From NCBI RefSeq assembly GCF_003063645.1, contig NZ_NESJ01000010.1, positions 124,001 to 188,000 of the forward strand: a DNA stretch of 64,000 nucleotides, written 5' to 3'. A model generated the notes under the pieces. That model did no database searches and was not told the origin of the DNA. It saw nothing but the letters and a program-made list of their open reading frames with translations. Below, piece after piece: positions 17,973 through 26,225 of the stretch. The DNA is from Limnohabitans sp. 2KL-51. GTDB lineage: Bacteria; Pseudomonadota; Gammaproteobacteria; Burkholderiales; Burkholderiaceae_C. Numbering within the stretch: the stretch's first letter is position 1; each line of letters opens with the position of its first letter. A program made the position numbers and the translations under genes.

Positions 17973-18788
17973 TCAGGCCGCGGCTGGGGAGGTCACAAAA
18001 GCGGGCACGGCGGGTGTGCCAACCGAGACGGTGAGCACTTCGTAGCCGGTTTCGGTGACCAGCACCGTGTGCTCCCATTGGGCCGACAGCGAATGGTCTT
18101 TGGTCACGATGGTCCAGCCATCGCCCATTTCCTTGATGTCGCGCTTTCCGGCGTTGATCATGGGCTCGATGGTGAAGACCATGCCCGCCACCAATTGCGT
18201 GAGCGTGCCGGGTTTGCCGTAGTGCAGCACCTGGGGTTCTTCGTGGAACACCTGGCCGATGCCATGTCCGCAAAACTCGCGCACCACCGAAAAGCCGTGG
18301 CCTTCGGCAAACTTCTGGATCGCGTGACCGATGTCGCCCAGGTGGGCGCCAGGTTTGACCTGCTCAATGCCTTTCCACATGGCGTCGTAGGTCAGCGTGG
18401 CCAGGCGCTTGGCCGCAATTGAGGCTTCGCCGACATGGAACATGCGGCTGGTGTCGCCATGCCAGCCATCCTTGATGACGGTGATGTCGATGTTGACCGA
18501 GTCGCCTTTTTTGAGTGGCTTGTCGTTCGGGATGCCGTGACAAACCTGGTGGTTGACCGAGGTGCAGATCGACTTGGGGTAGGGCTTGTAGCCTCCAGGC
18601 GCGTAGTTCAGCGGGGCTGGAATGGCTTGCTGCACATCGACGATGTAGTCGTGGCAGAGCTTGTCGAGTTCGTTGGTGGTCACGCCGGGCTTCACATAAG
18701 GAGTGATGAAGTCCAGAACTTCCGAGGCCAGGCGGCCTGCCACGCGCATGGCTGCGATGTCGTCGGTATTTTTGATGGTGATGGTCAT
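17973..18788 (-). CDS. map: Methionine aminopeptidase type I
   Basis: A 271-residue type I enzyme that removes the initiator Met from nascent proteins. Metal-binding and substrate residues are visible in NIDITVIKDGWHGDTSRMF (the two Asp ligands), GHGIGQVFHEEP (His), FTIEPM (Glu) and QWEHTVLVTE (Glu). The slightly extended C-terminus is Ala-rich. glnD follows directly. The upstream sequence has GATAAT six bases before the ATG and no Shine-Dalgarno, pointing to a leaderless transcript. Confidence 0.97.
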   Translation of the reverse strand: MTITIKNTDDIAAMRVAGRLASEVLDFITPYVKPGVTTNELDKLCHDYIVDVQQAIPAPLNYAPGGYKPYPKSICTSVNHQVCHGIPNDKPLKKGDSVNIDITVIKDGWHGDTSRMFHVGEASIAAKRLATLTYDAMWKGIEQVKPGAHLGDIGHAIQKFAEGHGFSVVREFCGHGIGQVFHEEPQVLHYGKPGTLTQLVAGMVFTIEPMINAGKRDIKEMGDGWTIVTKDHSLSAQWEHTVLVTETGYEVLTVSVGTPAVPAFVTSPAAA

Positions 18789-18794
18789 GATTAG

Positions 18795-18837
18795 ATTATC
18801 CCATTGGGTCAGTGTGGACGCCTTTGTGGCACTTCAA
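18795..18837 (-). promoter_or_regulatory. map promoter, extended -10 giving a leaderless mRNA
   Basis: On the minus strand TGGGATAAT ends six bases before the map ATG (GATAAT at 18800-18795), so the transcript should begin at the start codon. TTGAAG at 18837-18832 lies exactly 31 nt upstream of GATAAT, the same distance as at aroC and trhO. Confidence 0.5.
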
Positions 18838-18907
18838 AACCATGGTCGCTGCTCGTCCAGTGACCCTCGGGTAAACACCGATTCTGGATTTGTCGGCCTA
18901 TTTGTAT

Positions 18908-18919
18908 TCTGTATACAGA
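18908..18919. promoter_or_regulatory. Perfect 12-bp palindrome, probable GntR autoregulatory operator
   Basis: TCTGTATACAGA is a perfect palindrome that ends one base before the start codon of the GntR/FCD regulator. FCD-type GntR proteins usually bind short dyads of the form TNGTNNNACNA and repress their own operon. The site would overlap the transcription start region. No Shine-Dalgarno exists between it and the ATG. Confidence 0.6.
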
Positions 18920-18920
18920 C

Positions 18921-19637
18921 ATGAACTTTTCGCTCCTCCAACTCACTGCGGCACCGGACCTGGTTGAACAGGTGTACAGCCGTTTGCTTGACGCCATCAG
19001 CGAAGGAACCTTGCCGCCAGGTGAGCGTCTGACGCAGGAAGACCTGGCCCAGCGCCTGGCTGTGTCTCGCCAGCCGGTATTGCAGGCCCTGCGTTTGCTG
19101 AAAAAAGACGGTTTTGTCGAGGATGCCCCAGGCCGAGGCGTGCGTGTCACGCAGCTCGATGTCGGTTGGATTGCCCAGGTCTACCAAGTGCGTGGCAGCC
19201 TGGATGCGCTGGCCGTGCGGCTGGCGGCCGAACGCGGTGCCCGGCTGGATCCGGACGTGCTGCGCCAGGGGCGCCTGGCCGAAAGCGGGCGCGACGTGCA
19301 AGCCCTGATCCAGGCCGACCTGGCCTTTCACCGCGCCATTTACCAAGCCTCTGGCAACCCACTCATCGCGCAAAGCATTGACCTGCATTGGCACCACCTC
19401 AAGCGCGTCATGGGCGCCGTGCTGCAATCTTCGCAACAACGACAAACTGTGTGGGACGACCACGAAGCCATTGCGCAGGCCATTGACGCGGGTGATGCCG
19501 ATTTGGCCGTGCGCCTGGTGCAAAAACACGCCCACGAGGCCAGCGTGCAGCTCACCGCCCGATTGACTGAACAAATTCAACACCTCAAAACAGGAGCACT
19601 CCATGAAACTGACCCCCGAACAACTGGAACAATTTGA
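18921..19637 (+). CDS. GntR-family transcriptional regulator (FCD subfamily)
   Basis: A 238-residue regulator: winged helix-turn-helix at about 13-75 (LLDAISEGTLPPGERLTQEDLAQRLAVSRQPV seen in pieces, ending PGRGVRVTQ) and an all-helical FCD ligand-binding domain with metal-binding Asp/His positions (DLAFHRAIYQASGN and DDHEAIAQAIDAGDADLAVRLVQKHAHEA). FCD members sense organic acids or their metal complexes and usually repress adjacent catabolic genes. The last 35 bp overlap the dioxygenase gene, so the regulator and the two enzymes behind it are one operon. Confidence 0.92.
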   Translation: MNFSLLQLTAAPDLVEQVYSRLLDAISEGTLPPGERLTQEDLAQRLAVSRQPVLQALRLLKKDGFVEDAPGRGVRVTQLDVGWIAQVYQVRGSLDALAVRLAAERGARLDPDVLRQGRLAESGRDVQALIQADLAFHRAIYQASGNPLIAQSIDLHWHHLKRVMGAVLQSSQQRQTVWDDHEAIAQAIDAGDADLAVRLVQKHAHEASVQLTARLTEQIQHLKTGALHETDPRTTGTI

Positions 19638-20475
19638 CCGTGACGGTTATTTGTTTTTCCCAGGGCTCTTCACCCCCGAAGAAACCAAAAATCTGAACGA
19701 TGCCGTGCCCGAGTTGTACAGCCGCCGCGAGGCCTACAACGTCCGCGAAAAAGGCAGCGAAGCCGTGCGCACCAACTTTGCAGCCCACATGTACAGCGAG
19801 CCCTTTGCCAAGCTGGCACGCCACCCCCGCATGATCGAGCCGGTGCAAGACCTGTTTGGCGAAGCGCTTTACATGCACCAGTTCAAGATCAACGGCAAGA
19901 TGGCCTTTGAAGGCGATGTGTGGCAGTGGCACCAAGACTACGGCACTTGGCTCAACGACGACCTGATGCCCACCGAACGCGCCATGAACGTGGCGATTTT
20001 CTTGGACGATGTGAACCCCTTCAACGGCCCGCTCATGTTCATCCCCGGCAGCCACAAAAAGGGCGTGGTCGAGGCCAAACACGATTTGTCCACCACCAGC
20101 TACCCGCTGTGGACGGTGGACAACGACCTGATCCGCCAATTGGTGCAACGCGCTGGGGACAAGGACGGCGGCATCGTCAGCCCCACCGGGCCAGCAGGCT
20201 CGATGATCTTGTTCCACAGCTGCCTGGTGCACGCCTCCACCAGCAACCTTTCGCCCTGGAACCGGGTGAGCGTGTACCTGAGTCTGTGCGCCGTGTCCAA
20301 CCACATCCGCCGCCACAAGCGCCCCGAATACATCGCCCACCGCGATTTCACCCCCATCAGCTGCCTGCCTGACGATTGCTTAGTGAACAGCTACCCGGTC
20401 GATCTGCCTTGGAAAAACGGCATGCCCGACAGCGCTTTGCAAACCTCCCTCGACAAACTGAAAGAAGCCGCATGA
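19603..20475 (+). CDS. PhyH-family Fe(II)/2-oxoglutarate dioxygenase (EctD/phytanoyl-CoA hydroxylase-like)
   Basis: A 290-residue non-haem iron oxygenase. The iron ligands are H110 and D112 in WHQDYGTW and probably H210 in LVHASTSN; R221 is the likely 2-oxoglutarate anchor. NGPLMFIPGSHKKGVVE matches the PhyH core and is like the equivalent part of ectoine hydroxylase, but the ectoine-specific residues and ectABC genes are absent. It would hydroxylate a small acid or amino-acid-like substrate. Start at 19603 is backed by AGGAG eight bases upstream, inside the regulator gene; the next gene overlaps its stop (ATGA). Confidence 0.88.
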   Translation: MKLTPEQLEQFDRDGYLFFPGLFTPEETKNLNDAVPELYSRREAYNVREKGSEAVRTNFAAHMYSEPFAKLARHPRMIEPVQDLFGEALYMHQFKINGKMAFEGDVWQWHQDYGTWLNDDLMPTERAMNVAIFLDDVNPFNGPLMFIPGSHKKGVVEAKHDLSTTSYPLWTVDNDLIRQLVQRAGDKDGGIVSPTGPAGSMILFHSCLVHASTSNLSPWNRVSVYLSLCAVSNHIRRHKRPEYIAHRDFTPISCLPDDCLVNSYPVDLPWKNGMPDSALQTSLDKLKEAA

Positions 20476-21815
20476 ACCTGCACGCCAAACTCCTCCAGCG
20501 CGCTGCAGAAAACCGCCCCATCCGCATCGGCTTGATCGGTGCGGGCAAATTCGGCTCCATGTATTTGGCGCAGATTCCCCGAACGCCCGGCGTGCACTTG
20601 GTGGGTATTGCCGACCTGTCTCCCGACGGTGCCCGAGCCAACCTGGCCCGCGTGGGCTGGAACCCCGAGCGCCTCACGGCCACAAGTCTAGACGACGCCG
20701 TCAAACACGGCACCACCCATGTGGGCGACAACTGGCAAAGCCTGGTGCGCCACCCTGCAATCGACGTGATCGTGGAGTGCACCGGATCGCCCCTGCACGC
20801 GGTCGACCACATCCTGGAAGCCTTTGCACACCGAAAGCATGTGGTCAACGTCACGGTGGAAGCCGACGCGTTTTGCGGCCCCTTGCTCGCCACCCGGGCT
20901 CAGACCGCTGGCGTGGTCTATTCACTGGCCTTTGGCGATCAGCCCGCACTCATTTGCGATTTGGTCGATTGGGCCCGCACCTGTGGTTTTCCGGTGGTGG
21001 CCGCAGGCCGTGGCCACAAATGGCTGCCGCACTTTTGCGAATCCACGCCCGAGACCGTGTGGGGCTATTACGGCCTGAGGCCTGAGCAGGCCGAGCGAGG
21101 GGGCCTCAACCCCAAAATGTTCAACAGCTTTCTGGACGGCTCCAAGCCCTCGATTGAAAGCACGGCGGTGTCAAATGCCACCGGCTTGGGTGTGCCCAGC
21201 AACGGTTTGCTCTACCCACCTGCCAGCGTGGAAGACATCCCTTATGTCACCCGCCCCATCTCGGAAGGCGGTGTGCTCGAACGCAAGGGCATGGTCGAGG
21301 TGATCTCGAGCCTTGAGACCGATGGCCGCAAAATCCCCTACGACATCCGCATGGGCGTGTGGGTCACGGTCGAGGCCGAGACCGATTACATCAAGAACTG
21401 CTTTGAAGAGTACAACGCCCACACCGACCCGTCGGGCCGTTACTTCACGCTCTACAAGCGCTGGCACCTGATTGGCCTGGAAGTGGGCGTGAGTGTGGCG
21501 AGTGTGGCCCTGCGCAACGAACCCACCGGCGTGGCCATCGGCTGGAACGCCGACGTGGTGGCCACCGCCAAGCGCGACTTGAAGCCCGGCGACATGCTGG
21601 ACGGCGAGGGCGGCTACACCGTCTGGGGCAAGCTGCTGCCGGCCGCGACCTCCAAGCGCATGGGCGGCATGCCACTGGGATTGGCGCACGGCGTGAAAGT
21701 GCTGCGCCCTGTGGCCAAAGGCCAAAGCCTGACCTGGGACGACGTGGCCATGGACACCAGCACCTATGCTTACAAAATACGGCGCGAGATGGAGGCGAGT
21801 TCTGTGTTGGGGTGA
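20472..21815 (+). CDS. NAD(P)-dependent oxidoreductase with C-terminal SAF domain (homoserine-dehydrogenase-like)
   Basis: A 447-residue protein with a Rossmann fold at the N-terminus (IGLIGAGKFGSMY, residues about 18-30) and the GFO/homoserine-dehydrogenase-like stretch VVNVTVEADAF, then a C-terminal SAF domain (RDLKPGDMLDGEGGYTVWG to GVKVLRPVAKGQSLTWDDV). This architecture is known in uncharacterised dehydrogenases beside GntR and PhyH genes, and SAF modules occur in sugar-acid dehydratases and sialic-acid synthases. It probably acts on the product of the dioxygenase (inference). The ATG overlaps the dioxygenase stop. Confidence 0.85.
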   Translation: MNLHAKLLQRAAENRPIRIGLIGAGKFGSMYLAQIPRTPGVHLVGIADLSPDGARANLARVGWNPERLTATSLDDAVKHGTTHVGDNWQSLVRHPAIDVIVECTGSPLHAVDHILEAFAHRKHVVNVTVEADAFCGPLLATRAQTAGVVYSLAFGDQPALICDLVDWARTCGFPVVAAGRGHKWLPHFCESTPETVWGYYGLRPEQAERGGLNPKMFNSFLDGSKPSIESTAVSNATGLGVPSNGLLYPPASVEDIPYVTRPISEGGVLERKGMVEVISSLETDGRKIPYDIRMGVWVTVEAETDYIKNCFEEYNAHTDPSGRYFTLYKRWHLIGLEVGVSVASVALRNEPTGVAIGWNADVVATAKRDLKPGDMLDGEGGYTVWGKLLPAATSKRMGGMPLGLAHGVKVLRPVAKGQSLTWDDVAMDTSTYAYKIRREMEASSVLG

Positions 21816-21856
21816 GGCTTGATGGGGACTTTCGTGTGGTAATAAGACAGTCCGCT

Positions 21857-21931
21857 GTAGGTCGGCACCTTCAGGTCCGACATTTCCGGGCATGGCATAA
21901 GTCCATGTCGGGGCTGAAGCCACCGACCTAC
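21857..21931. repeat. Palindromic repeat, copy 1 (REP-like, 75 bp)
   Basis: A 75-bp imperfect palindrome that starts GTAGGTCGG and ends CCGACCTAC. Inner arms CTTCAG/CTGAAG and CCGACAT/ATGTCGG also pair, leaving a loop of about 20 nt. The first 33 bases are identical to those of the copy at 21947. The GTAGGTCGG terminus is like that of known REP sequences mobilised by RAYT transposases. Confidence 0.75.
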
Positions 21932-21946
21932 AAATAATGAGTTTCC

Positions 21947-22021
21947 GTAGGTCGGCACCTTCAGGTCCGACATTTCCGGATTTGGCAAAGTTCCTAGTCG
22001 GGACTGAAGCCATCGACCTAC
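21947..22021. repeat. Palindromic repeat, copy 2 (REP-like, 75 bp)
   Basis: Second copy in the same orientation, exactly 90 bp after the first and also 75 bp long. Its left arm is identical over 33 bases; the loop and right arm have drifted (TAGTCGGGACTGAAG, CATCGACCTAC). The two copies occupy the gap between the PhyH/SAF operon and purL and may end transcription of the former. Confidence 0.75.
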
Positions 22022-22226
22022 AAGTTAAAAGACCGTTAAGTGCTTGATTGGACCGGATTGACCGAGTGATACAGACCGTTCTTTTTCAAAGTCATCCTGA
22101 ACTGTCTTTGATCTGTCCATCGAGCCCAGAAAACAGGGTTTCCCCCGTTAAAATACCGCCTTTGCCGGCCAGCCCCAGTCAGCGGCCCCGGAATGACGGT
22201 TTTCTGTCCCATTACAAGGCCACCCT
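22022..22226. other. Rest of the spacer before purL
   Basis: After the two palindromic repeats there are about 200 bp without a convincing gene. TTAAAAT at about 22148 is a possible -10 for purL. No riboswitch fold or PurR-like box could be recognised by eye. AAGG at 22215-22218 is a usable Shine-Dalgarno for the GTG start of purL. Confidence 0.4.
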
Positions 22227-25200
22227 GTGTCCCTGCACATCACGACTTTTGAAGGCGCCAGCGCCCTCAGCGACTTTCGTATTGCCCAGCTTTTGCCACG
22301 TTTGGCAGCCATTTCGCCGCTAATTCTGGGCATTTCAGCCCGTTTTGTTCACCTGGTGGCCACCACTGAGCCCCTGCAAGACGGCCAAAAGCAAACCTTG
22401 TCGGCCTTATTGACCTACGGCGAGCCTTACACGGGAGTGGTCGATGGCCCCCTGATCGTTGTCAGCCCCCGTTTCGGAACCGTCTCCCCTTGGGCTTCCA
22501 AAGCCACCGACATTGCGCACAACTGCGGTTTTACCCTGCGCCGTGTGGAGCGCTTGACCGAATACCGGTTGACCATGAAATCGGGCTTGCTCAGTACGGC
22601 CAAATTGACTGCGGAGCAACTGGGCCAAGTGGCAGCCACGCTGCACGACCGAATGACCGAGTCGGCCATGCCCAGCCGCGCCGAGGCGGCGGCCTTGTTC
22701 ACCGCCTTGGAGCCTGCGCCCATGGACCATGTGGACGTGTTGGTCGGCGGACGCACCGCTTTGGTGGATGCCAACAAGGCCTGGGGCCTGGCCTTGGCTG
22801 AAGACGAAATCGATTATCTGGTCACCGCTTTCACGGGTCTGAAGCGCAACCCCACTGATGTGGAGCTGATGATGTTCGCGCAGGCCAACAGCGAGCACTG
22901 CCGCCACAAGATTTTCAACGCCGAGTTCACCATCGACGGCGTGGCCCAGCCCAAGAGCCTGTTCGGCATGATCCGCCACACGCACCAGCTCAGCCCTCAG
23001 CACACCGTGGTGGCGTATTCGGACAACGCTTCGGTGATGGAAGGCCACACGGTGGAGCGTTTTGTCGCCAGAACTTCAGGGCAGGGCGCGGCTTATCAGA
23101 GCGAACAAGCCTTGCACCATGTGCTGATGAAAGTGGAAACGCACAACCACCCGACCGCGATTTCGCCTTTCCCCGGTGCGTCCACGGGCGCGGGCGGCGA
23201 GATCCGCGACGAGGGCGCAACCGGTCGCGGCTCCAAGCCCAAGGCCGGTTTGAGCGGTTTCACCGTGTCCAAACTCTGGGGGGGTATGTCGGACCAAGCG
23301 GGCGGTAAACCCGAGCACATCGCCAGCCCTTTGCAGATCATGACCGAGGGCCCTTTGGGTGGCGCGGCCTTCAACAACGAGTTTGGCCGGCCCAATTTGC
23401 TGGGCTATTTCCGCGAATACGAACTGACGGTGGACGGCGTGGTGCGCGGTTACCACAAGCCCATCATGATCGCGGGCGGTCTGGGGCAGATCGACGCCGA
23501 GCAAACGAAAAAAATTGAATTTCCGGCGGGCAGTTTGCTGATCCAGCTGGGCGGTCCCGGCATGCGCATCGGCATGGGCGGCAGCGCGGCCAGCTCCATG
23601 GCCACGGGCACCAACGCCGCCAACCTCGACTTTGACTCGGTGCAGCGCGGCAACCCCGAGATCGAGCGCCGGGCGCAAGAGGTTATCAACCATTGCTGGG
23701 CGCAAGGTGCCCACAACCCGATCCTCGCCATCCACGATGTGGGCGCGGGCGGTTTGTCCAACGCCTTCCCCGAGCTGACCAACGACGCAGGCCGGGGCGC
23801 ACGCTTTGATTTGCGCGCCGTCAGGCTCGAAGAATCCGGCCTGTCGCCCAAAGAAATCTGGTCCAACGAAAGCCAAGAACGTTATGTGATGGCCATTGCG
23901 CCCGAGTCATTGCCGCAGTTCACCGCCTTTTGCGAACGCGAGCGCTGCCCGTTTGCAGTCATTGGCGTGGCCACCGAAGAGCGCCAGTTGGTGCTGGAAG
24001 ACAAAGGGCATGAGTCGCCCGTGGATATGCCCATGTACGTGCTGCTGGGCAAACCGCCGAAAATGCACCGCGATGTGAGCACCGTGACGCGCCAATCGCC
24101 TGCCATGGACTTGACGGGCGTGAGCTTGCAAAAGGCCGTGATCGACGTCCTGAGCCACCCCACCGTGGCGTCCAAGCGATTCCTCATCACCATTGGCGAC
24201 CGCGCTGTGGGCGGTCTCACGCACCGCGACCAAATGGTCGGCCCTTGGCAAGTGCCGGTGGCCGATCTGGCCGTGACCCTGGCCGACTACCAAGGCTTTG
24301 CCGGTGAAGCCATGAGCATGGGCGAGCGCACGCCGCTGGCTTCGCTCAATGCCGCAGCCTCAGGTCGCATGGCCGTGGCCGAGGCCATCACCAATTTGCT
24401 GGCTGCACCCATCGAGTTGCCCCGCGTCAAGATGTCCGCCAACTGGATGGCCGCTTGCGGCGAGCCGGGCGAAGACGCCGCTTTGTACGAAACCGTCAAG
24501 GCGGTAGCCATGGAACTGTGTCCGGCGCTCGACATCTCGATCCCGGTGGGCAAAGACAGCTTGTCGATGCGCACGCAGTGGACCGACAACGGTCAGACCC
24601 ACAAGGTCATCTCGCCCGTCAGCCTGATCGTCACCGCCTTTGCCAGTTTGCCCGACGTGCGCGGCACTTTGACGCCGCAGCTGGACGCTAAGACTGATGA
24701 CACCAGCCTGCTTCTGATCGACCTAGGCCAGGGCCGCAACCGCATGGGCGGCAGCGTTCTGGGTGAGGTGTTGGACCAGTTTGGCGACAGCGTGCCAGAT
24801 CTGGAAGACCCGAAAACCTTGGTCAGCTTGGTCAAGGCCGTGAACGCCTTGCGCGCCAAGGACCAGATCTTGGCCTACCACGACCGCAGCGACGGCGGCT
24901 TGCTGGCCGCCGTGGCCGAAATGGCGTTTGCAGGCCATGTGGGCGTAGCGCTCAATGTGGACATGCTGGTCACCGAAGGCGATGGCATTTCTGACAGCCG
25001 CGCCGACCACGGCGACGCCAAGAACTGGGCCGGCCAAGTCAGTGCACGCCGCGAAGAACTCACCCTCAAAGCCCTGTTCAACGAAGAGCTGGGTGTGGTG
25101 CTGCAGGTACGCACGGCTGAGCGCAATGCGGTGCTGCAAACCCTGCGCGAACACGGCCTGTCCAAGCACACGCATGTGATCGGCAAGACCAGACCCGCTC

Positions 25201-26213
25201 AGTCCACCATCCAAAAAGGCGTGGGCGAACTCAGCATCTGGCGCGACACCAAAGAAGTGTTTGCCGCCAAGCTCCCAGACCTGCACCAAGTCTGGGACAG
25301 CGTGAGCTGGAAGATTTGCCAGCAGCGCGACAACCCCGCTTGCGCCGACGCCGAACACGCCGCCGCAGGCCGCGTCGACGACCCCGGAATGCATGTGGTG
25401 CTGAGCTTTGAACCGGCAGACAATGTGGCCGCACCGTTCCTGAGTTTGTCACGCCCCAAAGTAGCGATCTTGCGCGAGCAGGGCGTCAACTCGCATGTGG
25501 AAATGGCCTACGCCTTCCACAAAGCCGGTTTTGAGTCGCACGACGTGCACATGACTGACCTGCAATCGGGCCGTGCCAACTTGGCCGACTTCCAGGGCCT
25601 GGTGGCTTGTGGCGGTTTCAGCTACGGCGACACGCTCGGCGCGGGCATTGGCTGGGCGCGCAGCATCACCTTCAACCCGACTTTGGCCGATCAGTTCAAA
25701 GGGTTCTTTGGCCGCACAGACACCTTTGGTCTGGGCGTGTGCAACGGCTGCCAGATGTTTGCCGAACTGGCCGACATCATCCCTGGTGCACAAGATTGGC
25801 CACGCTTCACCACCAACCATAGTGAGCGGTTTGAAGCGCGTCTGTCCATGGTCGAAGTGTTGGAATCACCCAGCCTGTTTTTGCAAGGCATGGCGGGCAG
25901 CCGCTTGCCGATTGCCGTGGCCCACGGCGAAGGCTTTGCCAACTTCAAGCACCGGGGCAACGCGGCGCAGGCCATTGCGGCCATGCGCTTTGTGGACAAC
26001 CACGGTCAGGCCACCGAGCAGTATCCGTTCAACCCCAATGGCAGCGCGGGCGGCCTGACAGCCGTGACCACCGCCGACGGGCGTTTCACGGCCATGATGC
26101 CGCACCCCGAGCGCGTGTTCCGCAACGTGCAGATGAGCTGGACAAGTGGTGACATCAGCGCCACCAGCCCTTGGCTGCGCGTGTGGCAAAACGCCCGCAA
26201 GTGGGTGGGCTAA
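22227..26213 (+). CDS. purL: Phosphoribosylformylglycinamidine synthase (large, single-chain type)
   Basis: A 1328-residue fused FGAM synthase, the proteobacterial PurL form. It carries the N-terminal PurS-like domain, two ATP-binding synthetase halves ([18 protein letters not shown] written here only in part; [21 protein letters not shown]; later [13 protein letters not shown]) and a C-terminal glutaminase with the nucleophile Cys in [11 protein letters not shown] and the His/Glu pair in [10 protein letters not shown]. It catalyses the ATP- and glutamine-dependent fourth step of purine synthesis. The start is GTG. The helicase gene follows after 12 bp. Confidence 0.98.
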   Translation: MSLHITTFEGASALSDFRIAQLLPRLAAISPLILGISARFVHLVATTEPLQDGQKQTLSALLTYGEPYTGVVDGPLIVVSPRFGTVSPWASKATDIAHNCGFTLRRVERLTEYRLTMKSGLLSTAKLTAEQLGQVAATLHDRMTESAMPSRAEAAALFTALEPAPMDHVDVLVGGRTALVDANKAWGLALAEDEIDYLVTAFTGLKRNPTDVELMMFAQANSEHCRHKIFNAEFTIDGVAQPKSLFGMIRHTHQLSPQHTVVAYSDNASVMEGHTVERFVARTSGQGAAYQSEQALHHVLMKVETHNHPTAISPFPGASTGAGGEIRDEGATGRGSKPKAGLSGFTVSKLWGGMSDQAGGKPEHIASPLQIMTEGPLGGAAFNNEFGRPNLLGYFREYELTVDGVVRGYHKPIMIAGGLGQIDAEQTKKIEFPAGSLLIQLGGPGMRIGMGGSAASSMATGTNAANLDFDSVQRGNPEIERRAQEVINHCWAQGAHNPILAIHDVGAGGLSNAFPELTNDAGRGARFDLRAVRLEESGLSPKEIWSNESQERYVMAIAPESLPQFTAFCERERCPFAVIGVATEERQLVLEDKGHESPVDMPMYVLLGKPPKMHRDVSTVTRQSPAMDLTGVSLQKAVIDVLSHPTVASKRFLITIGDRAVGGLTHRDQMVGPWQVPVADLAVTLADYQGFAGEAMSMGERTPLASLNAAASGRMAVAEAITNLLAAPIELPRVKMSANWMAACGEPGEDAALYETVKAVAMELCPALDISIPVGKDSLSMRTQWTDNGQTHKVISPVSLIVTAFASLPDVRGTLTPQLDAKTDDTSLLLIDLGQGRNRMGGSVLGEVLDQFGDSVPDLEDPKTLVSLVKAVNALRAKDQILAYHDRSDGGLLAAVAEMAFAGHVGVALNVDMLVTEGDGISDSRADHGDAKNWAGQVSARREELTLKALFNEELGVVLQVRTAERNAVLQTLREHGLSKHTHVIGKTRPAQSTIQKGVGELSIWRDTKEVFAAKLPDLHQVWDSVSWKICQQRDNPACADAEHAAAGRVDDPGMHVVLSFEPADNVAAPFLSLSRPKVAILREQGVNSHVEMAYAFHKAGFESHDVHMTDLQSGRANLADFQGLVACGGFSYGDTLGAGIGWARSITFNPTLADQFKGFFGRTDTFGLGVCNGCQMFAELADIIPGAQDWPRFTTNHSERFEARLSMVEVLESPSLFLQGMAGSRLPIAVAHGEGFANFKHRGNAAQAIAAMRFVDNHGQATEQYPFNPNGSAGGLTAVTTADGRFTAMMPHPERVFRNVQMSWTSGDISATSPWLRVWQNARKWVG

Positions 26214-26225
26214 GTCCGTGAACGC

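Noticed and set aside
19603..20475. Ectoine hydroxylase (ectD)
   Set aside because: The core PhyH residues are similar, but there are no ectABC genes and the EctD-specific signature around the iron site differs.
21171..22013. Antisense frame with a repeated GNVGPEGADL peptide
   Set aside because: The peptide repeat is only the translation of the two REP-like palindromes; the rest lies opposite the SAF oxidoreductase gene.
21857..22021. CRISPR-like array
   Set aside because: Only two copies, each an internally palindromic 75-bp unit with a 15-bp gap; no cas genes.
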